Below, one piece after another: positions 16,366 to 25,062 of a DNA stretch of 33,611 bases. The first letter of the stretch is position 1. The number at the start of each line of letters is the position of its first letter. The DNA comes from Caldisericota bacterium. Its GTDB lineage: Bacteria; CAIJMQ01; JAADFP01. The position numbers were made by a program, and so were the translations under genes. Under the pieces are notes generated by a model, which searched no databases, was not told where the DNA came from, and saw only the letters and a list, made by a program, of their open reading frames with translations. The DNA is taken from assembly GCA_013152825.1 (NCBI GenBank), contig JAADFP010000045.1:1-33611 (forward strand). The letters are read 5' to 3'.

Positions 16366-16569
16366 TTACTTTTTGAGGGCAATTTCTGCCAGGGAAAGTG
16401 CAATGGCAAACAGCAAGCAGAACATGGCAAAACGCAAGAAACTAAGAGGATAGGCAGGCAATTTTGCCACACCAATAACTATGCCGGTAAGCTTTTGTAC
16501 GAATCCTACCAGCACACTGAGAATGGCCAGCAAAAAGGATACCCACAAACCGAACCTAAAACCTTTCAT
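16366..16569 (-). CDS. Small two-helix membrane protein
   Basis: This 67-residue hydrophobic protein has two predicted transmembrane helices (about 7-30 and 43-64) joined by a short loop with KLPAYPLSFLR. I recognise no family. Its ATG directly abuts the folD TAG stop and follows an AAAAGGGG site, which supports real translation. It is the last gene of the long lipid/translation operon. Nothing in the sequence reveals its role. Confidence 0.6.
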   Translation of the reverse strand: MKGFRFGLWVSFLLAILSVLVGFVQKLTGIVIGVAKLPAYPLSFLRFAMFCLLFAIALSLAEIALKK

Positions 16570-17484
16570 CTATTTCCCCCTTTTCTGTAATTTTACCGCC
16601 TCCAGAGTATTCCTCAGCAGGATAGCAGTAGTAACAGGTCCCACTCCGCCGGGAACAGGCGTGATAAAGGAAGCTTTTTTCTCTGCTTCCTCAAAGACCA
16701 CATCGCCCACAATCTTCATTTTCTTCCTGCCTTTTTCATTCAATACCGGGTTTCCTTTATCGTCAAGCACCGGTACCCGGTTAATTCCAATATCTATTAC
16801 CACTGCCCCTTCCTTAATCATCTCTCCTTTTATCAGGCCAGGTTTCCCCACTGCCACGATAAGCACATCTGCTCTTTTAGTGTGGAAAGAAAGGTCACGT
16901 GTAGCAATGTGACAAACGGTAGGAGTAGGAGATTCAAATAAAGATTCTAAAAGCATCAAGGTCAAGGGCTTACCCACTATCTCCGAGTGCCCTACTACCG
17001 TAACCTCCAGCCCTTTAAGCGGGAGGCCTGTAGCTTCCAGTAAGGTTTTTGCTGCCTTTGCCGTACAGGGAACCAGCTTGCCCTTGCCATATATCAGGAG
17101 TCCTATATTGTAAGGATTCATCCCTTCAGCATCTTTATCCGGGGATATGCTCATCTGAATTTCCCTGGCATTCATATGGGAAGGGACCGGCACCTGGAGA
17201 ATTATTCCATTTACTTTTTCGTCCCGGTTTAATTCTTCTATAAATTTTATTACCTCCTCCTGGGTTTGACTCTCGGGCAACTCGTGGAGATGGTAAACTA
17301 TTCCTACTTCTTCGGCGCTCTTTTTCTGATTTCGTGCATAAACTCGTGAGCCCGGGTTATCTCCTATCATCACTGCATGAAGTGATACTTCGATGCCCTC
17401 TTCTTTAAATTTCTCAACTTCTTTCTTTACTTCATTTTTAATCTTGCCGGCAATTTCTTTTCCCTCCAGAAGTTTTGCTGCCAT
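16570..17484 (-). CDS. folD: Bifunctional methylenetetrahydrofolate dehydrogenase/cyclohydrolase
   Basis: FolD interconverts 5,10-methylene-, methenyl- and 10-formyl-tetrahydrofolate with NAD(P). With the ATG at 17484 (AAAGGAGG, 5 bases upstream) it is 304 residues. The longer frame to 17508 has no ribosome site. Motifs include the catalytic YARNQKKSAEEVGI lysine region, NGIILQVPVPSH, DKDAEGMNPYNIG and PGGVGPVTTAILLRNT. Two blocks depart from the usual form: PCTAKA in place of PCTPxG, and GHSEIVGKP in place of GRSxIVGKP. It begins 20 bases after the glycosyltransferase gene. The variants do not touch the catalytic Lys, so activity is likely. Confidence 0.95.
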   Translation of the reverse strand: MAAKLLEGKEIAGKIKNEVKKEVEKFKEEGIEVSLHAVMIGDNPGSRVYARNQKKSAEEVGIVYHLHELPESQTQEEVIKFIEELNRDEKVNGIILQVPVPSHMNAREIQMSISPDKDAEGMNPYNIGLLIYGKGKLVPCTAKAAKTLLEATGLPLKGLEVTVVGHSEIVGKPLTLMLLESLFESPTPTVCHIATRDLSFHTKRADVLIVAVGKPGLIKGEMIKEGAVVIDIGINRVPVLDDKGNPVLNEKGRKKMKIVGDVVFEEAEKKASFITPVPGGVGPVTTAILLRNTLEAVKLQKRGK

Positions 17485-17504
17485 CGTTTCCTCCTTTTGC
17501 TTCT

Positions 17505-18197
17505 TCAATCTTTGAACCTATACCTGAAAAGAGCTAAAATTGCTACTACTCCGTCTTTCCAGGTTATCTTTTTCCCCTCCTCGTATCCCCGTCCATAATA
17601 ACTTATAGGAACTTCCCAGACACGGTAGCCCCTCTTTAAAATCTTTGCGGTTATCTCCGGCTCTATATCAAAGCCGGAAGAATGCAAGGGAATATTTTTT
17701 ATTACTTCTTTCCTGAACATCTTGTATCCAGTTTCCATGTCTGTAAGAGTGCTGTTGTAGAGAAGATTGGTGAGCAAGTTTAGAAAAACATTGCCCATCA
17801 TATGCCAGAAAAGAAGCACCCTGTGAGGGCCCAGGAAGCGTGTCCCGTAAACCACATCAGCTTTGCCGGCAAGTATCGGTTTCATAAGCAGGGGATAATC
17901 TTCCGGGTTATACTCCAGGTCTGCATCCTGGATTACTATCAGGTCGCCCGTGGCTTCCCTGATGCCTGTACGGACTGCGCTTCCCTTGCCACGATTGGTA
18001 CTGTGAGAAAATATCCGTATGTTATTGTATTTGTTTCTTAATTTTTTTACGATTTTTAGCGTAGAATCACGGGAACCATCATCTATTACAATTATCTCTT
18101 TCTCTACTTTTCCTATATCTACTTTTTCTACTTCCTCAATTACACGCGTAATAGTAGCCTCTTCATTGTATACGGGGATGAGTATGGATAATTTCAC
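17505..18197 (-). CDS. GT2 glycosyltransferase, polyprenyl-phosphate-sugar synthase-like
   Basis: This 230-residue GT-A enzyme starts at GTG 18197 (GAGGG site upstream), giving MKLSILIPVYNEEATI. The longer frame to 18284 overlaps the preceding gene. Motifs include IVIDDGSRDST, GKGSAVRTG, VIQDADLEYNPEDYP with the metal-binding acidic residues, VYGTRF and TDMETGYKMFR. This set is typical of dolichyl/undecaprenyl-phosphate mannose or glucose synthases. No C-terminal membrane helices are present, so it would act as a peripheral enzyme on a lipid carrier. It overlaps the Trm112-like gene as GTGA, implying coupling. Donor and acceptor are unknown. Confidence 0.9.
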   Translation of the reverse strand: MKLSILIPVYNEEATITRVIEEVEKVDIGKVEKEIIVIDDGSRDSTLKIVKKLRNKYNNIRIFSHSTNRGKGSAVRTGIREATGDLIVIQDADLEYNPEDYPLLMKPILAGKADVVYGTRFLGPHRVLLFWHMMGNVFLNLLTNLLYNSTLTDMETGYKMFRKEVIKNIPLHSSGFDIEPEITAKILKRGYRVWEVPISYYGRGYEEGKKITWKDGVVAILALFRYRFKD

Positions 18198-18361
18198 TCT
18201 TTTCCCTCGTAATCTTTTGCTTCTTCTATTAACATCACCGGGATACCTTCTTTTATCGGGTAGTACTTCTTGCACTGCAGACAAATAATTTTATCCTCTT
18301 TCCATTTCACCCCTCCCTTGCACTTAGGACAGGCCAGTATTTCCAGCAACTTCTCATCCAT
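18194..18361 (-). CDS. Trm112-like zinc-ribbon protein (YcaR/UPF0434 type)
   Basis: This 55-residue protein starts at ATG 18361 (AGGAGG upstream), reading MDEKLLEILACPKCKGGV. A second CxxC pair follows in IICLQCKKYYPIKEGIPVML, the family signature. Eukaryotic and archaeal Trm112 activates methyltransferases. The bacterial short forms have no settled function and are often found near envelope glycolipid genes. Here it overlaps the GT2 gene by 4 bases, which fits that pattern. Confidence 0.9.
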   Translation of the reverse strand: MDEKLLEILACPKCKGGVKWKEDKIICLQCKKYYPIKEGIPVMLIEEAKDYEGKE

Positions 18362-18422
18362 AACCTTTCCTCCTATTACTAAAATGAGGAGCCGAGTACT
18401 CCACAATTTTAGCTTTCTTCAT

Positions 18423-18674
18423 TTACCTAAGAATCGCCCTGATTCCACGCAATATCTCTTTTATTCTTCCCCTTACCTCGTTTCTCATCTGTTCCAGGGC
18501 TTTAACTCTCTCCCTGAGAAGTTTTACCGTGAGATTTTCTCTCTGGAGAGATTCCACTTTTTTCTCCAGCTCTTTAATCCTGGATTTAAGGAGACTTTCC
18601 CCTTTTCCCCTGTTTTCTCTTTCCCTCAGTAACTTTTTGACTCTCCTTTCCAGCTCTTTCCACTTTTCCTCCAT
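18423..18674 (-). CDS. Small highly charged coiled-coil protein
   Basis: This 83-residue protein is almost entirely Arg/Lys/Glu/Leu-rich heptads, for example SRIKELEKKVESLQREN, predicted as one long coiled coil. It is 21 bases downstream of pheT. Genes for ZapA/ZapB-like division factors often lie next to pheT, and this one resembles ZapB in size and composition. Coiled coils are too degenerate to assign on that basis. The ribosome site is weak and the function unknown. Confidence 0.65.
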   Translation of the reverse strand: MEEKWKELERRVKKLLRERENRGKGESLLKSRIKELEKKVESLQRENLTVKLLRERVKALEQMRNEVRGRIKEILRGIRAILR

Positions 18675-18695
18675 ACTTAGAGAGCCCCTAAATCA

Positions 18696-21053
18696 TTACT
18701 GCCTTATCTCGATACCTTCTTGAGAAAGTCTCTTTTTGATTTTTGCCATAATTTTCTCGCCCTCTTTGTCGGTAAGGGTACCCGATTTTTTCTGAAAAAT
18801 AAGCGAATAGGTAAAACTCTTGAAACCTTTGGGAATTGGCTTCCCGCGGTACAGATTGAAGAGATACACATCTTTAAGTAATTCTCCTGCGCTTTCCCGG
18901 ATTAATTGTTCCACTGCCTGGCAGGGTATTTCTTCCTTTAATACCAGAGAAAGGTCTCTTTTAAGGGGAGGAAATTTGGGCAATTCTTCGTATCTCTTAG
19001 GAAGAATTTTATCGGCTAATTGATGTACGTAAACTTCCCAGAGGAAAAGAGGCACGTCTAAATCCAGTCTATCCCGCACTTCCTCTTTTAATTCTCCTAT
19101 AATTCCGGCCTCTTTATCACCTACTTTCAATGCCAGAGCTGGTTCTAACAAGGGATTGCACACTTCTTCCCAGTGAAAATCTTCTCCCCATTCCTCCCAT
19201 AATCTTTCTACTATTCCCTTTGCCTGGAATAAGTCAGATTGAATATCTGATGCCTTCCAGCCCCCCTTTTGCCAGATTCCTGCCAGTAAACCGCCTGCAT
19301 GGTACTCTTCCCGGAAAACATTTCTCTTTTTCATATACACCTTGCCTACTTCAAACATTTTCAGGTCGTGGTTACCGCGGCTAAGATTTGTCATGCCTAC
19401 CTGGATAAGTCCAGGAAGAAGAGAGAACCTCATGATTTCCCATTCGCCACTCAACGGATTGTCCATCCGAATTGTATCTGAAGGAAGCGGGAAATTTAAT
19501 TTTGTGATAATCTCAAGGGGAACAAAGGAATAGTTTAGCACCTCCCACAAACCCATACTAAGAAGAATGTTTCTGATCTTATCTATTTTCTCTTCTTCCT
19601 CATTTCGGTAAAAGGGAGGCGTTCCACCCTCTGGCAAAGTAGAAGGGAAATTGTCATAGCCATGTATGCGGGCTATTTCTTCTATCAAGTCAATTTCCTG
19701 CTCTATATCGTAGCGAAAAGAAGGGACACTAACCTGCACACCCTTCTTCTCTTTCTTACAGATAAACCCCAAGCGAGACAGAATCCTTTCATAGTCAGGA
19801 ATCCCTTTTCCCAGGATTTTACCCACTCTTTCCGGTCTCAAGCTTACCTGTTTCTCTTCTAATCCTTTCTTTTTTACATCTACAAATCCTTTAAGTGGTT
19901 TCCCCTCTGCAAACTTACCTATGAGATAAGCTGCCCTATCTGAGGCAATGGCAGACATACCCCAATCCACCCCTCTTTCAAACCTATAGGAGGACTCGCT
20001 TACCAATCCGTAACGACGGGAAGTCTTTCTTATGCTTTGGGGCTGAAAGCAGGCACTTTCCAATAAAATGTTTCTGGTAGTCTGGGAAATCTCGCTTTCT
20101 TCGCCTCCCATTACCCCGGCCAGGGCTACTGGTTTTTCCCCGTCGGCAATTACCAGGTCTTCGGGGGAAAGGCCCCTGCTTACTCCATCCAGGGTAATCA
20201 GCGTCTCCGAAGGATTAGCCTTCCTTATTAAGATCTTTCTGCCTTTAATTTTATCCATATCAAAGGCATGGAGAGGCTGCCCCAGCTCCAACATCACATA
20301 ATTTGTTACATCAACAATGTTATTTATACTTCTTATATCACAGAGTTTAAGCCGCCAGCGAATCTTTAAAGGACTTTCTTTTACCCTGGCATTTTCAATT
20401 ATCCTAAGAGTATAACGCGGGCATAATTCTGGCTCTTTCACTTCTACTTCTACTTTCTTAGCAGGATGTTCAATCTCCTCTATAAGATACTCCGGCATTT
20501 TAAACTCTTCACCGGTGAGTGCTCTTATTTCCCGAGCAATCCCCAGGACACTCAAACAATCCCCGCGGTTTGGCGTTACACTTATGTCCAGGACCCAGTC
20601 TTCCAGGCCAAGTGAAGTATAAATTTCTTCCCCTACCCTGGTCTCAGGGGGAAGTATCCAGATGCCGGAAGCATCTTCCCCTACGGCAAGTTCTTTCTCT
20701 GAGCACAACATTCCTGTAGACTCTACCCCCCGGATTTTTCTCTTCTCAATTTTCATTCCTCCAGGAAGCACCGCTCCTACCAATGCCAGGGGTGACTTAA
20801 TTCCTTCCCGCACATTGGGTGCCCCGCAAACAACCTGTACCTTTTCTTTCCCGGTAAATACTTCGCAAACGCTCAGTTTATCAGCATTGGGATGAGGAGA
20901 TACCTTAAGTACCTCTCCTACTATGACTGAAGGAAGTTTAATCTCTTCTACTTCCTCAATTTCCAACCCCAAAGAAGTAAGCTTGTCGGCTAACTCAGGC
21001 GCAGAAAAAGGAATATCTATAAACTCCTTCACCCAGTGGTAAAGAATTTTCAT
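18696..21053 (-). CDS. pheT: Phenylalanyl-tRNA synthetase beta subunit
   Basis: This 785-residue PheT has the full bacterial domain order. An N-terminal EMAP-type tRNA-binding domain (about 39-150) includes VLKVSPHPNADKLSVCEV and VVCGAPNV. The B3/B4 editing region covers about 200-370 (SINNIVDVTNYVMLELGQPLHAFD). The B5 domain follows (VSVPSFRYDIEQEIDLIEEIARIHGYD), then the class-II-like core and the C-terminal anticodon-binding FDX-ACB domain ending PKGFKSFTYSLIFQKKSGTLTDKE. It pairs with PheS to charge tRNA-Phe. pheS, normally directly upstream, is not in this window. The start overlaps the fabG stop by 4 bases. Confidence 0.97.
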   Translation of the reverse strand: MKILYHWVKEFIDIPFSAPELADKLTSLGLEIEEVEEIKLPSVIVGEVLKVSPHPNADKLSVCEVFTGKEKVQVVCGAPNVREGIKSPLALVGAVLPGGMKIEKRKIRGVESTGMLCSEKELAVGEDASGIWILPPETRVGEEIYTSLGLEDWVLDISVTPNRGDCLSVLGIAREIRALTGEEFKMPEYLIEEIEHPAKKVEVEVKEPELCPRYTLRIIENARVKESPLKIRWRLKLCDIRSINNIVDVTNYVMLELGQPLHAFDMDKIKGRKILIRKANPSETLITLDGVSRGLSPEDLVIADGEKPVALAGVMGGEESEISQTTRNILLESACFQPQSIRKTSRRYGLVSESSYRFERGVDWGMSAIASDRAAYLIGKFAEGKPLKGFVDVKKKGLEEKQVSLRPERVGKILGKGIPDYERILSRLGFICKKEKKGVQVSVPSFRYDIEQEIDLIEEIARIHGYDNFPSTLPEGGTPPFYRNEEEEKIDKIRNILLSMGLWEVLNYSFVPLEIITKLNFPLPSDTIRMDNPLSGEWEIMRFSLLPGLIQVGMTNLSRGNHDLKMFEVGKVYMKKRNVFREEYHAGGLLAGIWQKGGWKASDIQSDLFQAKGIVERLWEEWGEDFHWEEVCNPLLEPALALKVGDKEAGIIGELKEEVRDRLDLDVPLFLWEVYVHQLADKILPKRYEELPKFPPLKRDLSLVLKEEIPCQAVEQLIRESAGELLKDVYLFNLYRGKPIPKGFKSFTYSLIFQKKSGTLTDKEGEKIMAKIKKRLSQEGIEIRQ

Positions 21054-21790
21054 ATAGCCATTCCTCCATCCACTCTTACCACTTCTCCAGTAATATAAGA
21101 AGAAAGAGGGGAGGAAAGGAAAAATACCGAGTCCGCCACTTCCTCCGGCAACCCTATCCTATCCATGGGGATATCGGCTAACATCTTCTCCCTGGCTTGA
21201 GGAGAAAGTTTTTCTGTCATGGCACTCTGAATAAACCCGGGGGCCACCGCATTGACCCTTATCCCCCAGCGAGCCAGCTCCTTGGCTAAGGACTTGGTAA
21301 AAGCAATTAACCCTCCCTTTGAAGCTGAATAGTTTGCCTGGCCTGTATTTCCAATCATTCCCACCACGGAAGCAATATTCACTATGCAGCCTTCTTTTTG
21401 CTTCATCATTACCTTCACCACACATCGAGAACAGTTAAAGGCACCCTTTAAATTAATCTCTATGACCTGGTCCCATTCTTCTTCCCTCATGCGAACGAGC
21501 AGATTGTCCCTGGTAATACCAGCGTTATTCACCAGGATATGAATGTTTCCAAACTTCTCCTTTACTTCCGAGACACACTTCTCTACCTGGGCAAAATTCC
21601 TTATATCAACTTCCCAGAATCCAAAGTTGACTCCTTTCTTTTCTATTTCGCCAGATAGGGCAGCTCCCTCCTGAATATCAAAGACAGCAATATCCGCACC
21701 CTCCTCTGCCAGTTTCAATGCAATAGCTTTGCCTATTCCCCTGGCTCCACCGGTAATTAAAGCTACGCGATTCTGCAAAATTCTCACCAT
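21050..21790 (-). CDS. fabG: 3-oxoacyl-[acyl-carrier-protein] reductase
   Basis: This 246-residue short-chain dehydrogenase performs the first reduction of the fatty acid elongation cycle with NADPH. It shows the nucleotide motif TGGARGIGKAIAL, NNAGITRDNL, the catalytic Ser in ASVVGMIGNTGQ followed by YSASKGG (Tyr-x-x-x-Lys), and the C-terminal YITGEVVRVDGGM. The FabG-specific NLLVRMREEEWD block separates it from other SDRs. It is 42 bases after fabD and coupled to pheT downstream. acpP and fabF, commonly next in this cluster, are absent. Confidence 0.96.
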   Translation of the reverse strand: MVRILQNRVALITGGARGIGKAIALKLAEEGADIAVFDIQEGAALSGEIEKKGVNFGFWEVDIRNFAQVEKCVSEVKEKFGNIHILVNNAGITRDNLLVRMREEEWDQVIEINLKGAFNCSRCVVKVMMKQKEGCIVNIASVVGMIGNTGQANYSASKGGLIAFTKSLAKELARWGIRVNAVAPGFIQSAMTEKLSPQAREKMLADIPMDRIGLPEEVADSVFFLSSPLSSYITGEVVRVDGGMAI

Positions 21791-21832
21791 ATCCCTCCTC
21801 CCTATTTTGTTACGTCTTACATTTATACTGCT

Positions 21833-22759
21833 TTATTCAACCTGAAGCAATTTGATAGCCTCTTCCAGTGATCTTAGGGTATCAGTGGTCAAAATCTTAC
21901 GCTCTTTTAGTGTTCTCTTTACCAGTCCTCCCAGTACTTTTCCCGGCCCCATTTCCACAAAGGTATCCACCCCCTTTTCTCCCAGGTAAGATACAGATTC
22001 TTCCCATCTAACCGGGTAAGTAAGCTGAAGAGTAAGGTTCTCCTTGATTTTTTCTGGTTCATTTTCTTCTCGCGCCGTAACATTAGAAATTACGGGGAAA
22101 CGGGGAGAACTCAACTGAAGATTGTTGAGTCTTTTCGTAAATTCACCGGCTGCCTCTTCCATAAGGGGAGAATGGAATGCACCACTCACTTTCAGATATA
22201 TTACCCGCCGGGCACCGGATTCTCCCGCCAGTTCTGCTGCGTATTTCAAAGCATTTTCCTCTCCAGAAATTACTATCTGTCCAGGAGAATTATAATTAGC
22301 ACATACTACGATTCCTTTTGCTTGCGCCTTTCTCACTATTTCCTCTACTTTTTCTCTCTGCAGCCCTATGATAGCTGCCATAGTGCCTTTTTTGGCTCCA
22401 TCCATCAATTCAGCTCTTTTCTTTACCAGCTCCAATCCTTCTTCGAAAGAAAACACTTCACTGGCAGCAAGAGCAGTATATTCTCCCAGGGAGTGCCCCA
22501 TCACGTAATCAGGAAGTCTTCCTCCTTCTTCCTCCCAGACCTTGAATATTGCAAAACTGACCAGGTAAATAGCAGGTTGTGTAAATAACGTTCTTCCCAG
22601 ATTTTTTTCTTTCCCGGAGAAAATAAGGGTACGAATATCCCACCCCAGAATCTCTTCTGCCTTCTGGAATAGATTCTGCACCAGGGGGAATTTCTCATAA
22701 AATTCCCTGCCCATACCTATATATTGAGAACCTTGTCCCGGAAAGACGAATGCTACCAT
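21833..22759 (-). CDS. fabD: Malonyl-CoA:ACP transacylase
   Basis: FabD loads malonate from CoA onto acyl carrier protein. The 308 residues begin VAFVFPGQGSQYIGMGREFYE. The nucleophile motif GHSLGEYTAL, an arginine in LVKKRAELM, and the histidine in SGAFHSPLM are present, as is VEMGPGKVLGGL near the end. It overlaps the fabH end by 7 bases. Length and motifs are ordinary. Confidence 0.97.
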   Translation of the reverse strand: MVAFVFPGQGSQYIGMGREFYEKFPLVQNLFQKAEEILGWDIRTLIFSGKEKNLGRTLFTQPAIYLVSFAIFKVWEEEGGRLPDYVMGHSLGEYTALAASEVFSFEEGLELVKKRAELMDGAKKGTMAAIIGLQREKVEEIVRKAQAKGIVVCANYNSPGQIVISGEENALKYAAELAGESGARRVIYLKVSGAFHSPLMEEAAGEFTKRLNNLQLSSPRFPVISNVTAREENEPEKIKENLTLQLTYPVRWEESVSYLGEKGVDTFVEMGPGKVLGGLVKRTLKERKILTTDTLRSLEEAIKLLQVE

Positions 22760-23733
22760 CTTATTACACAGGCTCCCCAGGTAAGCCCGCCTCCAAAAGC
22801 ATCCAGGAGTATTAAATCACCCTCTTTTATCCTTCCTTCCCTTACTGCCTCATCCAGAGCAATGGGAATAGTAGAAGCAGAAGTGTTTCCATACTTGTGA
22901 ATGGTGATGAATACTTTATCCTCGGGAATACCTATTCTGCGTGCACATGCCTTCATAATCCTCCAGTTAGCCTGGTGAGGTATGAAAAGAGATATATCTT
23001 CCGGCTTAATGCCAGCTTCTTGAATAGCTTTCATTCCAGCTTCGGCAAGCACCCGTACCGCGATTTTGAACAATTCGTTACCTTTCATTTTCAAACAGTG
23101 TTTTTTATTTTTTACCGTTTCTACACTGGCAGGAAGTCGGGAGCCTCCTGCAGGCATGTAAAGTAAATGCCCAAACTCCCCGCTTGCCCCCAGGTTATAA
23201 GACAAGAGGTGTTTCTCCTTATCCGGCACAACCACACAGGCACCTGCTCCATCAGCCAGAAGAACACAGGTTCCCCTATCCTCCCAGTCAGTTATTTTGG
23301 AAAGGGTCTCGGAAGCCACCAAAAGAACCTTTTTGTACCTCCCCCCCCTTACTAATCCCTCCACAGTAGCCAGCCCGTAGAGAAAACCGGAACAAGCAGC
23401 CATGACATCAAATGCCGCCGCGTTTTTCGCCCCAATATTTTTTTGAATAAAACAAGCAGTGGAAGGAAAGAACATGTCCGGGGTTATGGTAGATACTACG
23501 ATGAGGTCAATTTCGGCAGGAGAAATGCCCGCCATTTTAAGCGCCCGGAGAGCCGCTTCTGTTCCCAGATCAGAAGTAGCCTGATACTCAGCAGCAATTC
23601 TTCTTTCCTTAATACCTGTTCTCTCGCGAATCCATTTATCAGAGGTATCTACTATTTTTTCCAGGTCAAAGTTTGTGAGAACTTTCTCTGGAAGATAGGA
23701 ACCTGTACCAACTATGCGAATTTCTGTATTCAA
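22753..23733 (-). CDS. fabH: Beta-ketoacyl-ACP synthase III
   Basis: FabH starts fatty acid synthesis by condensing acetyl-CoA (or a branched primer) with malonyl-ACP. The 326 residues show the catalytic triad: Cys in MAACSGFLYGL, His in IPHQANWRIM and Asn in YGNTSASTIP. The N-terminal TSDKWIRERTGIKERRI and the C-terminal LLDAFGGGLTWGACVIRW blocks are typical. It is coupled to plsX by a 4-base overlap. Primer preference cannot be told from the sequence. Confidence 0.98.
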   Translation of the reverse strand: MNTEIRIVGTGSYLPEKVLTNFDLEKIVDTSDKWIRERTGIKERRIAAEYQATSDLGTEAALRALKMAGISPAEIDLIVVSTITPDMFFPSTACFIQKNIGAKNAAAFDVMAACSGFLYGLATVEGLVRGGRYKKVLLVASETLSKITDWEDRGTCVLLADGAGACVVVPDKEKHLLSYNLGASGEFGHLLYMPAGGSRLPASVETVKNKKHCLKMKGNELFKIAVRVLAEAGMKAIQEAGIKPEDISLFIPHQANWRIMKACARRIGIPEDKVFITIHKYGNTSASTIPIALDEAVREGRIKEGDLILLDAFGGGLTWGACVIRW

Positions 23734-24710
23734 GAGACAAACTCCTTCTCTATTTCCTTATTAATTCCTTTCTTGACTTCCCGGCAAGCTACCAGAATAC
23801 TATTTTTGATTCCCTCGGCAGGAGAAGCTCCATGGGTTATAATGCAATAACCTTTTACTCCCAGGAGTATCGCTCCCCCGTAATTCGAATAGTTCACTCT
23901 CTGGAAGAAATGCCCCAGCACCTTTTCAAGAGAGCCCTCTATTTCCCGGGAAATAGCCGATTTTCTCAAATACTCTTTTATATACATAGCCATGCTCTCT
24001 GCTACTCCTTCGCTACACTTCAAAACTATATTCCCTACAAAACCATCGCAAACCACAACATCTGCCTTGCCCCGAAAAATATCTCTTCCTTCGATATTTC
24101 CCACAAAATTCAGGTTTGACTTTTCAAATAATGGGTAAGCTGACTTTACCACACGGTTGCCTTTTGTACGCTCTTCGCCTATATTAAGTAATCCAACTTT
24201 GGGATTTTCTTTTTCCATCATTTTCCGTATATATATACTGCCTATTATCCCAAACTGCAGCAGTTCCTCCTCTCCGGCATCCACACATGCTCCCGCATCC
24301 AGAAGAAGAGTGAAATCAGAAGCAGTAGGAAGCAAAATAGCCAGTGTAGGTCTTTTTACCCCTTTTATTTTCCTTAAGAATATAGAAGCAGAAGCTACTG
24401 CCGCACCTGTATTACCCGCGGTGACCACTGCCTCTACTTTCTTTTCCTTAAGCAAACGAAAACATTTGACCATGGAGGAGTTTTTCTTTCGTCTTACTGC
24501 AGAGACGGGCTCTTCGTCCATCTGGATGACTTCCTCCGCGGGATATACGCTAAGGTTGGGCAAAGGATTTTTAGCAAGAAATTCCTCTATTATCTCCTGG
24601 TTTCCCACCAGGACTACTTCATCGGAAATTTCGGAGGCAGCTAAATATCCACCTTCCAGGATTACCTCCGGACCCCTGTCCCCTCCCATTACATCCAGAG
24701 CGATTCTCAT
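23730..24710 (-). CDS. plsX: Phosphate acyltransferase PlsX
   Basis: PlsX converts acyl-ACP to acyl-phosphate for the PlsY step of phospholipid synthesis, as a peripheral membrane enzyme. At 326 residues it has the diagnostic RIALDVMGGDRGPEVILEG start, AVVTAGNTGAAVASA, LLDAGACVD, GLLNIGEE, and VVCDGFVGNIVLK. Its position between rpmF and fabH is the classic arrangement. It starts 7 bases after the rpmF stop. Confidence 0.97.
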   Translation of the reverse strand: MRIALDVMGGDRGPEVILEGGYLAASEISDEVVLVGNQEIIEEFLAKNPLPNLSVYPAEEVIQMDEEPVSAVRRKKNSSMVKCFRLLKEKKVEAVVTAGNTGAAVASASIFLRKIKGVKRPTLAILLPTASDFTLLLDAGACVDAGEEELLQFGIIGSIYIRKMMEKENPKVGLLNIGEERTKGNRVVKSAYPLFEKSNLNFVGNIEGRDIFRGKADVVVCDGFVGNIVLKCSEGVAESMAMYIKEYLRKSAISREIEGSLEKVLGHFFQRVNYSNYGGAILLGVKGYCIITHGASPAEGIKNSILVACREVKKGINKEIEKEFVS

Positions 24711-24717
24711 TTGGCTA

Positions 24718-24894
24718 TTACTTCACTTCGATTACCTTTCTTCCACGATAGTAGCCACAATTTGGGCAGACCGTGTGAGAAGGCTTCATCTGGTGACAAT
24801 GAGAACACTCCACCAACATAGGCGTCTGCAGGTGATGGTGAGACCTTCTCATTCCTTTACGTGAATGCGAGGTTTTTCTCTTAGGTACAGCCAT
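24718..24894 (-). CDS. rpmF: 50S ribosomal protein L32
   Basis: This 58-residue L32 begins MAVPKRKTSHSRKGMRRSHH. It has a zinc ribbon with two CxxC pairs, CSHC and CPNCGYYRGRKV. An AAAGGAG site precedes the ATG. It is the first gene of the plsX-fab operon, linking ribosome and lipid synthesis as in many bacteria. The DUF177 (YceD) gene often found just upstream is absent. Confidence 0.96.
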   Translation of the reverse strand: MAVPKRKTSHSRKGMRRSHHHLQTPMLVECSHCHQMKPSHTVCPNCGYYRGRKVIEVK

Positions 24895-24921
24895 TTTAAT
24901 TCTCCTTTCTGACTTTTCTGT

Positions 24922-24949
24922 CTATTATTCAGCCTTAAGTTTAACTCAA
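24922..24949 (-). promoter_or_regulatory. Predicted promoter of the rpmF-plsX-fab operon
   Basis: On the reverse strand TTGAGT (24949-24944) and TAATAG (24927-24922) are 16 bases apart, about 30 bases upstream of the rpmF start, in a divergent gap of 168 bases. The match to consensus is partial. Confidence 0.35.
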
Positions 24950-25031
24950 AATCGCTTTCTCTTCAAGATACAATTTGAAATATAAGAAAATCAGGTGAGT
25001 AAAATTTCTCCCTTTTATCGCATTTCTCAGG

Positions 25032-25037
25032 TATAAT
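25032..25037 (+). promoter_or_regulatory. Consensus -10 box ahead of the SGNH hydrolase
   Basis: A perfect TATAAT lies at 25032-25037 with no good -35. It sits directly before an in-frame ATG at 25039. That ATG is therefore probably not the start, and the ATG at 25063 behind AAAAGGAGGG is preferred. Confidence 0.5.
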
Positions 25038-25062
25038 TATGAACAAAAAAGGAGGGAAGAAT

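Noticed and set aside
24157..24864. 235-codon forward ORF
   Set aside because: Antisense shadow of plsX and rpmF, with low-complexity Ser/Thr-rich translation.
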